Positions 52,623-53,786 of a stretch of 53,786 bases of DNA are shown here, piece after piece. Numbering within the stretch: position 1 is the stretch's first letter; the number at the start of each line of letters is the position of its first letter. The translations under genes were made by a program, and so were the position numbers. The stretch is from CAZNYN01 sp964422205. Lineage in GTDB: Bacteria > Synergistota > Synergistia > Synergistales > Synergistaceae. The stretch is from the NCBI GenBank assembly GCA_964422205.1, contig CAYRAI010000012.1:1-53786 (forward strand), read 5' to 3'. The notes beneath the pieces were generated by a model, which had not been told where the DNA came from, did not search any database, and saw nothing but the letters and a program-made list of their open reading frames with translations.

Positions 52623-53254
52623 CACTCTGCATCTCCAGATTTTATATCACCGCTTAAAACAATGTCAGAACTGCCTGCATCGGAATATCTCTTTTGTATT
52701 ATATCTGAAAGAGGATAAAGCATAAAATTAAATGAGAAACTCCTTATACCTGCACCCTTTTCATCAAGAGGCTTAATAACAGGGATATCTGAATTACTGA
52801 CAAAAGGTGAATTATTCAGCCTATCCACAAAGAGCAGAATAAGCTCTTCATTCATACCGACTCCTGTCAGAGATACCGACTCAGGCGTCATTTTTATGCT
52901 GTCAAGAGTTACTCCTTCAGGAAGAAGCCCTGTCAAAGCTGTAAGAAACTCAATTGAAGGTATGTCAGAGAGCATATAGTCAAGTTTTGAAATGAATTTA
53001 TCATTTTTTGATGTTAAAACTGTAAACTCTGCATCCATAACTGATATCCTATCCATAGCAGAATTTACAGAGAAAGTTAAGGCATCCCTCTCGGACGTAA
53101 CAGAGTGAAGCCTCCATCCTCCGAACGCGAGAACAGCGAAAGAAGTAAGAAAAAAGAAAGCTGCGGAAGTGAAAAGAACTATGTGCTTATAGTCCTTATC
53201 TTTATTTACTACAGTTACTCTGCCCGGGATTCGTAAGTCTATTTTTACGACCAT
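52622..53254 (-). CDS. pilN: PilN-like alignment protein
   Basis: This 210-aa protein has a cytosolic N-terminal peptide (KIDLRIPG, a variant of the usual INLLP PilM-binding segment), a membrane helix (residues 24-45), a coiled coil and a periplasmic ferredoxin-like domain. It is expected to bind PilM on the cytosolic side and pair with PilO. It starts 4 nt after pilM. Confidence 0.87.
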   Translation of the reverse strand: MVVKIDLRIPGRVTVVNKDKDYKHIVLFTSAAFFFLTSFAVLAFGGWRLHSVTSERDALTFSVNSAMDRISVMDAEFTVLTSKNDKFISKLDYMLSDIPSIEFLTALTGLLPEGVTLDSIKMTPESVSLTGVGMNEELILLFVDRLNNSPFVSNSDIPVIKPLDEKGAGIRSFSFNFMLYPLSDIIQKRYSDAGSSDIVLSGDIKSGDAE

Positions 53255-53258
53255 AGCT

Positions 53259-53786
53259 CTACCTCATCGCCAATCCCAGGGCAACATCCCAGTTCCCCGT
53301 AGCGTCGTTGAAATCAATACCTTGAAGGGTAAAACAGTTAATCTGAGAGATACTGCCGACAGATACAGAGTCCCTGAGAAGCTCCAAAAGTTCGTCTGTG
53401 ACTCCAGGCCCATGAAGAAAGATAGACTCGGGCTCAAAGCCCCTTATCTGTGATAAAGCAAACTGGAGAGATGAGCGCATCTCTTTTACAAAAGCCACGG
53501 ATTGATCCGTAAGCTCATCTGGGTGCAAAGCCAGTGACTCATCAAAACCTATAGACATGCTGCGGTAAAAAATGCCATTGCCTTTCCAAGATAGAGTGAG
53601 CACGGAACGTTTTCTGCCGACGTAAAGATGCACAGCAGCATCGCAGGGAGAAACGGAAGGCGTGGCACACCGTTCGAGAGCTATCTGGGCCGGCTCAATA
53701 GCAGAAAGCATAATACCGTTGTCGGATGCGGCACTCATAACAGTGTCAATGAGGGAAAGTCTTGCGGCCGCAGCTATAAATCTTTT
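53259..53786 (-). CDS. pilM: PilM-like actin-fold pilus protein (5' end outside window)
   Basis: The reading frame is open to the window edge, so the N-terminal part is missing. About 175 residues remain, covering the C-terminal actin-like half with a VHLYVGRKRSVLTLSW phosphate-loop-like strand and IFLHGPGVTDELLELL. Position at the head of pilN-O-P-Q supports PilM, the cytosolic partner of PilN. I do not have enough to call other features. Confidence 0.85.
   Translation of the reverse strand, partial: KRFIAAAARLSLIDTVMSAASDNGIMLSAIEPAQIALERCATPSVSPCDAAVHLYVGRKRSVLTLSWKGNGIFYRSMSIGFDESLALHPDELTDQSVAFVKEMRSSLQFALSQIRGFEPESIFLHGPGVTDELLELLRDSVSVGSISQINCFTLQGIDFNDATGNWDVALGLAMR

Overview
This window looks like core chromosome of an anaerobic, diderm bacterium of the Synergistota (Synergistaceae-like). 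That placement is inference from gene content. It rests on an IspD-IspF fusion, a tungsten-type aldehyde oxidoreductase next to a NuoE/NuoF/HoxU-type flavin module, a selenocysteine tRNA, a secretin-based type IV pilus, an Asp23 protein and frequent TTG starts. A 16S or marker-gene comparison would settle the genus. Almost everything is on the minus strand. The only plus-strand genes are cysS and one unrecognised ORF beside the selenocysteine tRNA. No gene-free stretch exceeds about 300 bases; the longest, 20613-20852 and 17305-17513, both hold structured or regulatory DNA.

Layout from low to high coordinate (minus-strand genes read right to left). 1-6840: tRNA-Val with its own promoter, guaB, ispDF, a PIN/TRAM membrane protein, recR, ybaB and a fusion of a degenerate WecA-like membrane domain with a WecG/TagA glycosyltransferase. 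6840-13152: uvrC-ribD-ribE-ribBA-ribH-serS, a tightly overlapped run with the full riboflavin pathway, closed by a terminator. 13243-14652: cysS on the plus strand, sharing a bidirectional terminator with the next block. 14719-20612: nuoE, nuoF and a HoxU-like subunit, then a structured leader plus terminator hairpin, then a four-cluster ferredoxin, an aldehyde:ferredoxin oxidoreductase and a MoaD-like protein. I read this as a five-subunit, possibly electron-bifurcating tungsten aldehyde oxidoreductase plus a cofactor protein. 20791-21577: the orphan plus-strand ORF behind a palindromic promoter, then tRNA-Sec.

21638-34877 is a dense housekeeping block: pyrimidine and purine nucleoside phosphorylases, XerC/D recombinase, NUDIX hydrolase, fmt-def, rpsA, ispH, miaA, mutL, mutS, ruvX. 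34882-42815 holds alaS, a deaminase/AhcY/MtnA set for S-adenosylhomocysteine and methylthioadenosine recycling, xseA and nusB. 42820-44926 has a small membrane protein, Asp23, an acidic zinc-ribbon protein and an arginine-tipped EF-P. 45017-53786 is a type IV pilus operon, pilM(partial)-N-O-P-Q-B-T followed by three minor prepilin-like genes.

The most interesting parts are the AOR/flavin locus with its leader, the pseudo-WecA/TagA fusion, a UvrC lacking its middle linker domain, the unusual EF-P loop, a deaminase-first nucleoside salvage set, and the orphan gene with its palindromic promoter next to selC. I found no CRISPR array, insertion sequence, prophage or origin.
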